The notes under the pieces: generated by a model | What the model saw: the letters and a program-made list of their open reading frames with translations, nothing else | Told to the model about the DNA's origin: nothing | Database searches by the model: none | DNA from: Mycobacterium sp. DL | GTDB lineage: Bacteria > Actinomycetota > Actinomycetes > Mycobacteriales > Mycobacteriaceae | NCBI RefSeq assembly: GCF_039729195.1 | Contig: NZ_CP155796.1 | Span: 5,022,001 to 5,086,000 of the forward strand | Reading direction: 5' to 3' | Length of the DNA: 64,000 nt | Shown: in pieces, positions 15,823-24,759 of the stretch | Numbering within the stretch: the stretch's first letter is position 1 | Layout: each line of letters begins with the position of its first letter | Position numbers and translations under genes: made by a program

Positions 15823-16608
15823 CTAGAGCGCCACCGCATACAGGGTCTGAGTCCCGGCGAAACCCTTGAGCTCGGCGTCCCGACCGTCATCGAAGCCGAT
15901 GTCTGCGAGGTCCCCGCAGCTGTCAAGTACCGCGTCGCTGACCAGGATCTCGCCGCCGTCGGCTTCTCCGGCCACCCGGGCAGCCATGGCGACGTTGCGG
16001 CCGAACAGGTCGTCGCCGCGCAGCACCGACTTGCCGACGTGGATACCGATCCGCACCCGAATGCCGTCGCGGTCCTTCCGCAGTGAACGCTGGATGTCGA
16101 CCGCACACCGGACTGCCTGCTCGGGCTTGGCGAACGCAACCATGAATCCGTCGCCCTGACTTTTCACGACGTAGCCGTCGTGGTTGTCGACGTGTCGGCG
16201 CACCGATTTGTCGTGCCTGCCGATCAGCCTGACCCAGGCTCGATCGCCGATGCGTTCGTTGAGCGCAGTGGATTCCTCGATGTCGGAGAACATGATCGCG
16301 ACTCTGCCGCCGGGTGCCAGTCGGGCCAGATCGGGCCGCTCCACCTCAGCCCAGTCGGCGAGTTCCTCGATCGAGGACCGCACGGCCGCGCCGAAGCCGT
16401 CCCGGCGCAGGATGCCTGCGGTCTCCCACACGGTCTTGACAGCCTTGGTCCCTCCGGAAAGGAGCAGGTGGCGGGTATCAACGCGGCGACGCAGCTCTTC
16501 TGCCTCCTGCTGCGCCGCCTTCAGGCGCAGCGCGAGGACCACCAGCGCGATGGTCTCGCCGATGACAACCACCGCCAGTGCGTACGCCGCGAACTGCAGT
16601 CCTGTCAC
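15823..16608 (-). CDS. Membrane-anchored class III adenylate/guanylate cyclase
   Basis: The 261-residue protein has one membrane helix (about 7-30), a coiled-coil linker ([15 protein letters not shown]) and a class III cyclase domain from about 100. Metal-binding aspartates lie in [10 protein letters not shown] and in [10 protein letters not shown], and the transition-state asparagine/arginine region is [11 protein letters not shown] lysine in VVKSQGD supports use of ATP. It would make cAMP in response to an unknown signal. The start is GTG 16608, 3 bp after the aminotransferase fusion gene in the same operon. Confidence 0.88.
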   Translation of the reverse strand: MTGLQFAAYALAVVVIGETIALVVLALRLKAAQQEAEELRRRVDTRHLLLSGGTKAVKTVWETAGILRRDGFGAAVRSSIEELADWAEVERPDLARLAPGGRVAIMFSDIEESTALNERIGDRAWVRLIGRHDKSVRRHVDNHDGYVVKSQGDGFMVAFAKPEQAVRCAVDIQRSLRKDRDGIRVRIGIHVGKSVLRGDDLFGRNVAMAARVAGEADGGEILVSDAVLDSCGDLADIGFDDGRDAELKGFAGTQTLYAVAL

Positions 16609-16611
16609 CGA

Positions 16612-19533
16612 CTACCAACCTTCGGTGAGCACTCGGTCCAGCGTGTCGACATAGAAGTCGGCCGCCTCGGTGTCGATGCACAGTGGCGGTTTGGTCTTCA
16701 GGATGTTCACGTGGTCGCCGGTAGGCTGGATGATCACGCCGAGATCGAGCATCCGATCGCAGATCGCCGAGGTCTCCTCGGATGCAGGCTCCAATGTGGT
16801 GGTGTCCCTGATCATCTCGACCCCCAGATACAGGCCGAACCCGTGCACCGTACCGATGATGGGGTGCTTGTCCCGCAGCTGCAGAAGCCTGGTCTTGAGG
16901 TGGCCGCCGACTCGCAGGGCGTTGTCCTGCAGCCCCTCGTCACGCAGCACGTCGAGGACGGTCATCCCGATGGCACAGGACAGCGGGCTCCCGCCGGTCG
17001 ACGAGAAGAAGTAGCCCTGCGAGGAGAAGGCATCGGCGACTGCGCGACTGGTGATCACCGCCCCCAGCGGATATCCGTTGCCCGTCGACTTCGCGACCGA
17101 CACGATGTCGGGCACCGCCTGCTGCTGCTGGAATCCCCAGAACCACTCACCGAGGCGCCCGTAACCCACCTGCACCTCGTCGGAGATCGCCAGCCCACCG
17201 CCGGCTCGGACAGCTGCATACACTTGCTGCAGGTAGCCGTCGGGCAGGGCCATACCGCCGGCGTTGCCGTACACGCTCTCGCAGATGAATGCCGCGGGCG
17301 CCCGGCCCGCCGCGCGCAGAGCCTCGATCTCGGCAACCGCTTCCCCGGCATACCGGGACGCGTCGGCGCCGCGGTACTTCCCCCGGAAACTGTTCGGCGA
17401 CTCGACCGTGTGTACCCAATCTGGCCTGGTGGCAAGCGCATTCGGGTTGTCGGCGATCGACGTCGACACCGCATCGGTGCCGTAGGTCCACCCGTGATAG
17501 GCCTCGCGGACGGCGACCACGTCACGCCTACCGGTGGCCGCTGTCGCCAGTCGAATCGCCAGATCGCTTGCCTCCGAACCGGAATTGACCAGGAACACGG
17601 TGTCCAAGGGTTCAGGAAGCAGAGCGGCGAGGCGTTCGCTGAATTCGACCACCGCCGAGTAGTTGAAACGTGAGTTGGTGTTGAGCCGTCGAAGCTGCCG
17701 GGCTGCGGTGGCGGCGATACGGGGATGGGCATGACCGAGAACGGTGACGTTGTTCACCATGTCGAGGTAGCTGCGGCCGGCAGTCGACATCAGGAAATGG
17801 CGGCGGCCCCGCTCGAACTGGGGTGGGGTGCGGTAGTAGAACTCCTGCACCGGCGCGAAGCTCGCGTCCCGGCGCGACAGCAGGTCGGTCGCCTCGACCA
17901 TCTCAGCCGGTGTCAGTCCGAGAAGGGGGCGGGGATCTCGGGTGCAGGCCAGCCAGCCCGGCGCCAGGTCAGCGGGGACGAACGGCGGTGCCACAGGTGA
18001 GCCGATGGTGCGCACGTGAAGCTCGACGGGAGTATTCGCACCCGCCTGCGCCAGGGGTTGCCCGGCGCGGACGGTGCCGCCGACGGCCTCTGTCACCCCT
18101 GTGACCGACAACTCGAGATCCTTGCTGCGCAGCGTGATTCCGCCGGTTCCGTCCTCGCTCACCTCCCCGTCCCACGGAGCGGCCAGGGAGGTGTCTGCCG
18201 CCAGCCACACGCTGATCCCGGTGGCGACGACGGCGGGGGCGTCCTGGCTCAGACGGGGGGCCCGACTGAGCCGCGCCTCCCCGAATCGGGTGACGGCGAG
18301 CGTGGCGCCGTTGCGCAGTGCGGCGCGGGCCGCGTCGGCCTCCACCTCGGTCGACAGCACGCCGGCGGTGTCGTAGACCTCCGACGTGCTGGACAGGTCC
18401 AGGGTGGCCACCGTGGCCGGGTCGACGGCGATGAGGGGTGCCTGCACCGTCACTGCGGCCGGAGGCGCTGTCAGCCCCAGGTCAGCCTTGATCACCGAAC
18501 TCATCACGTCGAGCGGGATCGACGTGGCTGCGTCGAACATCCGATACTCGGCGTCGGTCTGCTCGGTGATGTACTCGTTGTCGGGATCCAGGGTGGCCTG
18601 CTGGGCGCCGCTGACGATCAGCACAGCGGTCCGCAGCACCAGCAGCGGCCACAAGGCGTCCGCTTCTGCGATCGACAGCGGCCTGACGGCGTGGAAGGCC
18701 CGGATCGCGGGCAGCACCGAAGTCGGTTGATTTCCAACGTGTCCCAGAACCGACGAAGCCGTGATCGCCAACTCGGACACCGCCCAGGTGTAGGACAGAT
18801 CGCCGAAGTCGATGATCCCGTCAGGATGCGGTCCTCCGCGGTCCCACGACACCACCACGTTGTCGTCGGTCAGGTCGATGTGTGCGGCCTGCCGGGGCAG
18901 CGCGCCGTCGAGTGGAGAGATTCGTGACCACGCGTCGTAGGTCGCAGTCTGCAGTCGCGAGCGCAACGCGGGGTCGCCGACGAAGGAGCTGAGCTCGTCG
19001 ACAACATCTCTACCGAAGCGTAAGTCCCACTGCAGGATTCGATCCAGACCCGGATGGGTGAAGTCTCTCAGTGCCTGGCTCACCCGGCCTGCGACGTCCC
19101 CGAGGCCCGCTACGGCGGCCGGGGGGAGATAGCCCGACTCCGAGAGCGTGCCGCCGGGGAGGTGTCGCAGTAGCCGGACGTAGGCCGTCCCGTCGACCAG
19201 ACCGTCGACGGCCGTGCACTTCTCGCCGGTGGTGTTGGCCAACGGCACCGCGACCCGTAGGCCCGGGTCGGCGTCGGCGATCAGTTGTGCGGCGTCGTCC
19301 TGGGCCTGCAGCTCGGCCGCGCTGAACGCGGGGTTGGCGATCTTGAGCACGGCGATCACCGAGCCGTGCGCGTCGCTGACGATGAAGTTCTTGTCCTGTT
19401 GGCTGCCCAGCGATGTCGCCCGAGCGGTCAGTCCGTAATGGGAGGACAGGATTTCCTGCGCCTGCTCCTCGCTGACCCGGGGAGCGGGCAGTTCGGACTG
19501 CTCGAAGAAGTTGAAGCCCGCGCACGCTCTCAT
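16612..19533 (-). CDS. Phosphotransferase / M23-like / class III aminotransferase fusion
   Basis: This 973-residue protein joins three domains. The N-terminal third is an APH/choline-kinase-like fold with HIDLTDDN and IIDFGD at about 218-245. The middle (about 400-540) resembles the lysostaphin-like M23 fold, with APWDGEV, GGTVRAGQPLAQAG and LHVRTI. The C-terminal 430 residues are a class III PLP aminotransferase: NSGSEASDLAIRL, ISDEVQVGYGR, and the PLP lysine K815 in SVAKSTGNGYPLG. Similar fusions include enzymes that process hydroxylysine or ethanolamine phosphate, where the kinase domain makes the substrate for the lyase; that is inference here. Its ATG overlaps the hydrolase stop by 4 bp. 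Confidence 0.88.
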   Translation of the reverse strand: MRACAGFNFFEQSELPAPRVSEEQAQEILSSHYGLTARATSLGSQQDKNFIVSDAHGSVIAVLKIANPAFSAAELQAQDDAAQLIADADPGLRVAVPLANTTGEKCTAVDGLVDGTAYVRLLRHLPGGTLSESGYLPPAAVAGLGDVAGRVSQALRDFTHPGLDRILQWDLRFGRDVVDELSSFVGDPALRSRLQTATYDAWSRISPLDGALPRQAAHIDLTDDNVVVSWDRGGPHPDGIIDFGDLSYTWAVSELAITASSVLGHVGNQPTSVLPAIRAFHAVRPLSIAEADALWPLLVLRTAVLIVSGAQQATLDPDNEYITEQTDAEYRMFDAATSIPLDVMSSVIKADLGLTAPPAAVTVQAPLIAVDPATVATLDLSSTSEVYDTAGVLSTEVEADAARAALRNGATLAVTRFGEARLSRAPRLSQDAPAVVATGISVWLAADTSLAAPWDGEVSEDGTGGITLRSKDLELSVTGVTEAVGGTVRAGQPLAQAGANTPVELHVRTIGSPVAPPFVPADLAPGWLACTRDPRPLLGLTPAEMVEATDLLSRRDASFAPVQEFYYRTPPQFERGRRHFLMSTAGRSYLDMVNNVTVLGHAHPRIAATAARQLRRLNTNSRFNYSAVVEFSERLAALLPEPLDTVFLVNSGSEASDLAIRLATAATGRRDVVAVREAYHGWTYGTDAVSTSIADNPNALATRPDWVHTVESPNSFRGKYRGADASRYAGEAVAEIEALRAAGRAPAAFICESVYGNAGGMALPDGYLQQVYAAVRAGGGLAISDEVQVGYGRLGEWFWGFQQQQAVPDIVSVAKSTGNGYPLGAVITSRAVADAFSSQGYFFSSTGGSPLSCAIGMTVLDVLRDEGLQDNALRVGGHLKTRLLQLRDKHPIIGTVHGFGLYLGVEMIRDTTTLEPASEETSAICDRMLDLGVIIQPTGDHVNILKTKPPLCIDTEAADFYVDTLDRVLTEGW

Positions 19534-20435
19534 CGCAACACGAATCGGACGACCACATCCGAGAACGCGTCGTTGTCGTCGCCGGCGGCGGTGTGTCCCG
19601 CCCCGGACAATTCGGCGAACTCGGCGTTGGGGACCTTCTCCAGGAAGTCCGCGACCGCCTCCTCGCTGACCACGTCGGAGAGCTTTCCGCGAATGAGCAG
19701 AATCGGGATGGTCAACTCGATCGCCGCCTGCTCGAGCAACTCGACCCGCACGAACGGATCCTCCTGCGGCTTGGTGAGGAACGCCGGATCCCAGTGCCAG
19801 TACCACCGGCCGTTGCGGTGCCTCAGGTTCTTCTTCAATCCTTCGGGGCTGCGCGGCTTCGGGCGGTGCGGCAGGTACGCGGCGACCGCCTCGGCCGCGT
19901 CCTCCAGTGTTTCGAACCCGTGGACGTGGCTGAACATGAAGTCACGGATGCGCGCGCTGCCGTCCTTCTCGTAGCGCGGCACCACGTCGACGAGAATCAG
20001 TCGCGTCACGCTGTCGGGGCCGGCTTCATGCGCGGCGAGGATGCCGGTCAGCCCACCCATGCTCGCGCCGATGAGAACCACCGGGCGGCCGATCTGCTCG
20101 ATCACCCGCCGGGTGTCCGCGCACAACGCCTCCACGGTGTACTTCGCCTCGGGTGAGCGGTCACTGTCCCCGTGACCCCGACTGTCGAGCGCCACCACAT
20201 GCAGGCCGCGGGACGCCAGGATCTGCCCGGTCTTCTTCCACGAGAAGCGGTTCTGGCCACCGCCGTGCAACATCAGCACCGACGGGCGGGACCGGTCGAA
20301 CCCCGCGGTCGCGTCGGGGTTGTTCCATTCGTCGGCGACGAGCGTCAGGTCGTCAGAGCCACGAAACGTCGCGGTCGTCGGCTCGCTGCGGATTGTGCTC
20401 ACAGGCGTCCTCTCGGCTGGCCCCAGGGATGTCAC
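19530..20435 (-). CDS. Alpha/beta hydrolase
   Basis: The 301-residue protein has the alpha/beta-hydrolase fold with an oxyanion region VLMLHGGGQN, nucleophile serine in IGASMGG, an acid in the ILLIRGKLSD region, and catalytic histidine in LSGAGHTAAGDD. The substrate is unknown; esterase or C-C hydrolase is possible. The frame opens with GTG 20435, and GTG at 20402 is an alternative. It is the first gene of an operon with the aminotransferase fusion and the cyclase, divergent from a TetR gene 69 bp away that may control it. Confidence 0.85.
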   Translation of the reverse strand: MTSLGPAERTPVSTIRSEPTTATFRGSDDLTLVADEWNNPDATAGFDRSRPSVLMLHGGGQNRFSWKKTGQILASRGLHVVALDSRGHGDSDRSPEAKYTVEALCADTRRVIEQIGRPVVLIGASMGGLTGILAAHEAGPDSVTRLILVDVVPRYEKDGSARIRDFMFSHVHGFETLEDAAEAVAAYLPHRPKPRSPEGLKKNLRHRNGRWYWHWDPAFLTKPQEDPFVRVELLEQAAIELTIPILLIRGKLSDVVSEEAVADFLEKVPNAEFAELSGAGHTAAGDDNDAFSDVVVRFVLR

Positions 20436-20490
20436 GTTACCGAGCGGGGCGTTTCCGGCTGTCTCGGGTACCGGGCGGCCACCGAGTCCC

Positions 20491-20507
20491 TAGTATTTAC
20501 GCTCGTG
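20491..20507 (+). promoter_or_regulatory. Leaderless promoter of the TetR gene
   Basis: The -10-like TAGTAT at 20491-20496 lies 8 bp before the GTG start codon at 20505, which would place the transcript start at or next to the start codon. The surrounding 69-bp divergent region also carries loose CTCGG/CCGAG symmetry, but no convincing operator. Confidence 0.4.
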
Positions 20508-21110
20508 CAGAAATGGTCCGATCCTGACGACGATCGTCGCAGGATCATCGAGGCTGCGCATCGCTGCCTTTCCGAGCCGCACTCCGGTCCGATCCCGGTG
20601 TCGGCCATCCTGCGCAGCGCCGAGGTTTCGACACGGGCGTTCTACCGTCACTTCAGCTCCAAGGACGAGTTGTTCCTGGCGCTGCTCCAGCAGGAATGCG
20701 AAAAGGTGGCCGCGCGGGTGGAGCGGATCGCCGCAGCGGCCGTCGGTACCCCCGCCAACCAGCTCGCGGCCTGGATCGGTGAGATGTTCGACCTGATGGT
20801 GGAACCCGAGCAGCGGGCGCACCTGAGCGTCGTCGACTCCGAAGAGGTGCGAATGGCCAAGGGGTATCAGGAGACTCGTGACCGCGCGCGGTGCGACCGC
20901 GAGCGCTCCCTTGCGACGATCCTGCGCCGGGGCCGCGACGACGGCTCGTTCCCGATCACCGATCCGGATTGTGACGCAGAGTTGATCGGTGCCGTGGTCA
21001 GTCGGGCGCTGAACAACGAGACCCCCGACGACCTCCAGCACCTCAAGCAGACACAGGCCAAGGTGCTCGACTTCGCGCTGCGGGCCGTGGGCGCGGTCGC
21101 TGCCGTGTGA
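20505..21110 (+). CDS. TetR-family transcriptional regulator
   Basis: The 201-residue protein has an N-terminal TetR HTH: RRRIIEAAHRCL, then VSAILRSAEVSTRAFYRHFSSKDELFLALL. The C-terminal ligand domain has no recognisable signature. I chose GTG 20505 because the upstream frame reads through the hydrolase promoter. It is divergent from the hydrolase/aminotransferase/cyclase operon, so control of that operon is likely. It is on the same strand as the mce operon, 500 bp upstream, so a role there cannot be excluded. Confidence 0.85.
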   Translation: MQKWSDPDDDRRRIIEAAHRCLSEPHSGPIPVSAILRSAEVSTRAFYRHFSSKDELFLALLQQECEKVAARVERIAAAAVGTPANQLAAWIGEMFDLMVEPEQRAHLSVVDSEEVRMAKGYQETRDRARCDRERSLATILRRGRDDGSFPITDPDCDAELIGAVVSRALNNETPDDLQHLKQTQAKVLDFALRAVGAVAAV

Positions 21111-21613
21111 TTTCCGACGATGGGTTTCCGACTCGGCGGTCGAGAGGGTGGACCGCTGCAGCGACGCCGGGCCGGGGACACCCGGACAGGGGGTGTCGGC
21201 AGCGTTCACCCTCGCCCGTCAGCGGTTCATCGCCCAAAGCCGACGCACCTCAGATCGCGTTCACCGAGGCCGTCTCGTTCCTGATCACGTGCCGGGACCG
21301 GACCGGACTGGACCACTGCTGGGACTTATCGAGCCCGCTGTTGCGGGCCCCCAGCCGTTCACCGCGACGCTCCTTCACTATCGAGACCGGCCCTGAACAG
21401 GGTGTTCGCTGTGCGAGGGTGCTGGACCCAGGACGCCGAGATCGCCCCGGTGCTGCGCGGAAGTGGTCTCCTGTTGCCGCGTCAATTTTTGTTGATATAA
21501 GGTTCCTCAGCGTCCTCACATGTGTAACGTCAGCCGAACTGACTGAGCGCAGGCTTCGTCGGAGGGGACAGCGGCCGATGGCGGTGAGGTGTTCACGAGG
21601 AAGGACCCGTTAG
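21111..21613 (+). other. Gene-free region before the mce operon
   Basis: About 500 bp holds no gene I can support; the open frames are arginine/proline-rich and lack family motifs. A hairpin GACACCC (21177-21183) with GGGTGTC (21191-21197) could be part of a terminator for the TetR gene, though no T run follows. The last 130 bp are AT-richer and contain the probable mce promoter. Confidence 0.5.
21474..21501 (+). promoter_or_regulatory. Probable promoter of the mce operon
   Basis: TTGCCG (21474-21479) and TATAAG (21496-21501) are spaced by 16 bp in the only AT-rich stretch of the region. This would start transcription near 21508, leaving an untranslated leader of about 105 nt before the yrbEA ATG at 21614. 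No KstR-type site lies here, which argues against a mce4-type operon. Confidence 0.45.
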
Positions 21614-22381
21614 ATGGTCGCTTCTAGCGTTGTCGCCAAACCCGTCCGGGCAGTCGGCGGATTCTTCTCGATGGCGCTCGACACGTTCGTGGCGATGTTC
21701 AGGCCGCCGTTCGCGTGGCGCGAGTTCATCTCCCAGTCCTGGTTCGTCGCACGGGTATCCATCCTGCCGACGCTGATGCTGACCATCCCCTACACGGTGC
21801 TGCTGACCTTCACGTTCAACATCCTGCTGCGGGAGTTCGGTGCGGCGGACTTCTCCGGCACCGGCGCGGCGCTGGGCACCGTGCGGCAGATCGGCCCGAT
21901 CGTCACCGTGCTCGTGGTCGCCGGTGCAGGCGCCACCGCGATGTGTGCCGACCTGGGCGCGCGCACGATCCGCGAGGAACTCGATGCGCTGCGGGTGATG
22001 GGTATCAATCCCATTCAGGCTCTTGTCGTTCCGCGGGTGCTCGCGGCAATGCTGGTGTCGTTGGCCCTGTCGGCCACGGTCATCCTGGTCGGATTGGCCG
22101 GCGCCTACTTCTTCACCGTGTACATCCAGAACGTTTCCCCGGGCGCTTTCGCCTCCGGCCTGACACTGATCATCGGTGCCACCGACGTCTTCATCGCGCT
22201 GGTGAAGGCCGCGCTGTTCGGGCTTTCGGCCGGCCTCATCGCTTGCTACAAGGGTATTTCGGTGGGTGGTGGACCGGCCGGTGTCGGCAACGCGGTCAAC
22301 GAGACCGTGGTGTTCACCTTCATGGCGCTGTTCGCCATCAACATCGTTGCCACGGCGGTCGCGGTGAAGGTGACGATGTGA
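21614..22381 (+). CDS. yrbEA: YrbEA, MlaE-like permease of the Mce lipid importer
   Basis: The 255-residue integral membrane protein has the YrbE/MlaE permease pattern: PPFAWREFISQSWFVARVS, the central AGAGATAMCADLGARTIREELDALRVMG coupling region, and C-terminal ISVGGGPAGVGNAVNETVV. YrbEA and YrbEB form the permease pair of Mce transporters, which take up fatty acids or sterols with the MceG ATPase (not in this window). It opens the operon behind a promoter at about 21474. The subfamily number cannot be set safely from sequence alone. Confidence 0.93.
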   Translation: MVASSVVAKPVRAVGGFFSMALDTFVAMFRPPFAWREFISQSWFVARVSILPTLMLTIPYTVLLTFTFNILLREFGAADFSGTGAALGTVRQIGPIVTVLVVAGAGATAMCADLGARTIREELDALRVMGINPIQALVVPRVLAAMLVSLALSATVILVGLAGAYFFTVYIQNVSPGAFASGLTLIIGATDVFIALVKAALFGLSAGLIACYKGISVGGGPAGVGNAVNETVVFTFMALFAINIVATAVAVKVTM

Positions 22382-23232
22382 CCGTTTCGCGGCCCCACTC
22401 TCAGTTCCCGTGGCTCAAAGCCCGGTTCCGGTCCGTGGTGGATCCATGGAACAGCGTCGGCGTGCAGGCCAAGTTCTACGGCCGGACGCTGCGCTCGATC
22501 CACGTGGCCATCACCCACTACCGCGTCGAGCTTCTCCGGCTGATCGCCCAGATGGGTTTGGGTGCAGGGGCGTTGATCGTCATCGGCGGCACGGTCGCGA
22601 TCGTCGGATTCCTCACCGTGACCACCGGCGCACTGGTGGCGGTGCAGGGTTACACCGACTTCGCCGAAATCGGCGTCGAGGCACTCACCGGCTTCGCTTC
22701 GGCGTTCTTCAACGTGCGTCTGATCGCGCCGGCGACGACGGCGGTGGCGCTGTCGGCGACCATCGGCGCGGGTGCCACCGCGCAACTCGGTGCGATGCGG
22801 ATCAACGAGGAGATCGACGCGCTCGAGGTGATGGGTATCCGCAGCGTCGCCTATCTGGCCTCCACCCGGGTCATTGCCGGTCTGCTCGTGGTCATTCCGC
22901 TGTACTGCGTTGGCGTGCTCGCGTCGTTCTGGGCGGCTCGATTCGGCACGACGGTCCTCTACGGACAGTCGAGCGGCGTCTACGACCACTACTTCCGGAC
23001 GTTCCTGAACCCGGTCGATCTGTTCTGGTCACTGATCCAGTGCGTGGCGTTGGCAGTGGTGATCATGCTGGTGCACACCTACTACGGTTTCACGGCGCGC
23101 GGCGGGCCCGCGGGGGTCGGCGAGGCCGTCGGGCGCGCTGTGCGCACGTCGTTGATCGTGTCGGCCTTCGTGCTGGTGATGATCTCGCTTGCGGTGTACG
23201 GGCAATCCGGCAACTTCAACCTGGCGGGCTGA
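22378..23232 (+). CDS. yrbEB: YrbEB, second Mce permease subunit
   Basis: The 284-residue protein starts with GTG 22378, overlapping the yrbEA stop by 4 bp. Features of the family are the N-terminal amphipathic stretch, four to five membrane helices, ATIGAGATAQLGAMRINEEIDALEVMG as the ATPase coupling helix, and GFTARGGPAGVGEAVG. It pairs with YrbEA. Three bases separate its stop from the mceA start. Confidence 0.92.
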   Translation: MTVSRPHSQFPWLKARFRSVVDPWNSVGVQAKFYGRTLRSIHVAITHYRVELLRLIAQMGLGAGALIVIGGTVAIVGFLTVTTGALVAVQGYTDFAEIGVEALTGFASAFFNVRLIAPATTAVALSATIGAGATAQLGAMRINEEIDALEVMGIRSVAYLASTRVIAGLLVVIPLYCVGVLASFWAARFGTTVLYGQSSGVYDHYFRTFLNPVDLFWSLIQCVALAVVIMLVHTYYGFTARGGPAGVGEAVGRAVRTSLIVSAFVLVMISLAVYGQSGNFNLAG

Positions 23233-23235
23233 GGT

Positions 23236-24726
23236 ATGGACGAAGAAGGTCTGCAACCCGGGTGGTGGACGCTCATCCTGGTCGCGGTGCTCGCCGTGGC
23301 CGTGTGGCTGACGTATGCACTGTTCACCGGAACGCTGAAATCCACGGTCCCCGTGACCTTGACCTCCGACCGGGCGGGCCTGGTCATGGAGACCAACGCG
23401 AAGGTCAAACTGCGCGGCGTGCAGGTGGGCCGGGTCTCCGGCATCGGGGTGACGGGTCAGGAGAACCCCCCGGTCGCGTTGCGCCTCGAGATCGACCCGG
23501 ACAAGCTGCAATTCATCCCGTCCAACGTCGAGGCGCAGATCCGCGCGACCACGATCTTCGGCGCCAAGTTCGTCGATCTGGTGTTCCCCGACAACCCCAC
23601 CGGCCGCCTCGAGGCGGGCCAGGTACTGCAGTCCCGGAACGTGACCACCGAGGTCAACACCGTGTTCCAGAACCTCGTCGCGGTGCTCGATCAGGTTGAT
23701 GCAGCCAAGCTCAACAGCACCCTGTCGGCTCTGGCCGACGGCGTCCGCGGTCAGGGTGAGCGCATCGGCCAGGCCACCACCGACGCCAATGAGGTTCTGC
23801 TCGCGCTGAACCCGCGCAACGAAACCATCACCTCCGACCTCCGGGCGCTGACTTCCTTCAACGAGACGTTCAGTTCGGCCGCGCAGGACATCCTGACGAC
23901 GCTGGACGCGGCGAGCACAACAAGCACCACCGTGGTGAACCAGTCCCAGGAACTGGATGCGTTGCTGCTGTCCACGATCGGGCTGTCCAACAGCGGTATC
24001 AGCCTGCTGGCACCGAACCAGGCCAACCTGATCAAGGCCATCAACGTGCTGGAGCCGACGACGAACCTGCTCTACAAGTACAACCCGTCGTACACCTGCC
24101 TGCTGTTGGGCGCCAAGCACCTCCTCGACAACGGTGGGTACGAAAGCCCCGGCGGCAACGGCCGCTCGCTGGTGCTCGATGCCGGATTGGCGCTGGGCGA
24201 CGACCCCTACAACTACCCGCGACATCTGCCGATCATCGGCGCCAAGGGTGGCCCCGGCGGCAAGCCCGGCTGTGGCTCGCTGCCGGACGTGTCGAAGAAC
24301 TGGCCGGTACGCAATCTCGTCACCAACACCGGCTTCGGCAGCGGGCTGGACTGGCGCCCCAACCCGGGCATCTCCTTCCCCATCTACGCCAACTACCTGC
24401 CGGTGACCCGTGCGGTCCCGGAGCCGCCGAGCATCCGCAACCTGTTCGGCGGACCCGCCATCGGACCGATCCCGTACCCCGGCGCCCCGGCTTACGGTGC
24501 GCAGCTTTACGCGCCCGACGGCACACCGCTGTGGCCCGGCCTGCCACCGGCGCCACCGCCAGGGGCTCCGCGGGATCCGGGACCGACGCCGGGTAGCGAG
24601 CCGTTCGTGGTTCCTAATCCTGCGCAGCTGCAACCTACGGCCGTTCCCTGGCAACAGGTCCCGCCCCCGGTTCCGGCCGTGCCCGGACAGCCCGCACCTC
24701 TACCGCCCTACTACCCAGTGCCATGA
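23236..24726 (+). CDS. mceA: MceA, substrate-binding subunit of the Mce transporter
   Basis: The 496-residue protein has an N-terminal membrane helix (about 10-32), the MCE beta-barrel domain at about 38-115 (GLVMETNAKVKLRGVQVGRV, then FGAKFVDLVFP), a long helical region to about 290, and a cysteine-bearing tail ending in a proline-rich segment. Six Mce proteins form a hexameric shell with a hydrophobic tunnel that carries lipids across the periplasm. The start is ATG 23236. Confidence 0.93.
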   Translation: MDEEGLQPGWWTLILVAVLAVAVWLTYALFTGTLKSTVPVTLTSDRAGLVMETNAKVKLRGVQVGRVSGIGVTGQENPPVALRLEIDPDKLQFIPSNVEAQIRATTIFGAKFVDLVFPDNPTGRLEAGQVLQSRNVTTEVNTVFQNLVAVLDQVDAAKLNSTLSALADGVRGQGERIGQATTDANEVLLALNPRNETITSDLRALTSFNETFSSAAQDILTTLDAASTTSTTVVNQSQELDALLLSTIGLSNSGISLLAPNQANLIKAINVLEPTTNLLYKYNPSYTCLLLGAKHLLDNGGYESPGGNGRSLVLDAGLALGDDPYNYPRHLPIIGAKGGPGGKPGCGSLPDVSKNWPVRNLVTNTGFGSGLDWRPNPGISFPIYANYLPVTRAVPEPPSIRNLFGGPAIGPIPYPGAPAYGAQLYAPDGTPLWPGLPPAPPPGAPRDPGPTPGSEPFVVPNPAQLQPTAVPWQQVPPPVPAVPGQPAPLPPYYPVP

Positions 24727-24759
24727 CCGGAGCAGACCAACCATCATGAGAGGTAACCG

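Noticed and set aside
21107..21613. Open frame of 168 codons before yrbEA
   Set aside because: Arg/Pro/Ser-rich without motif or ribosome site, and it crosses the probable mce promoter.
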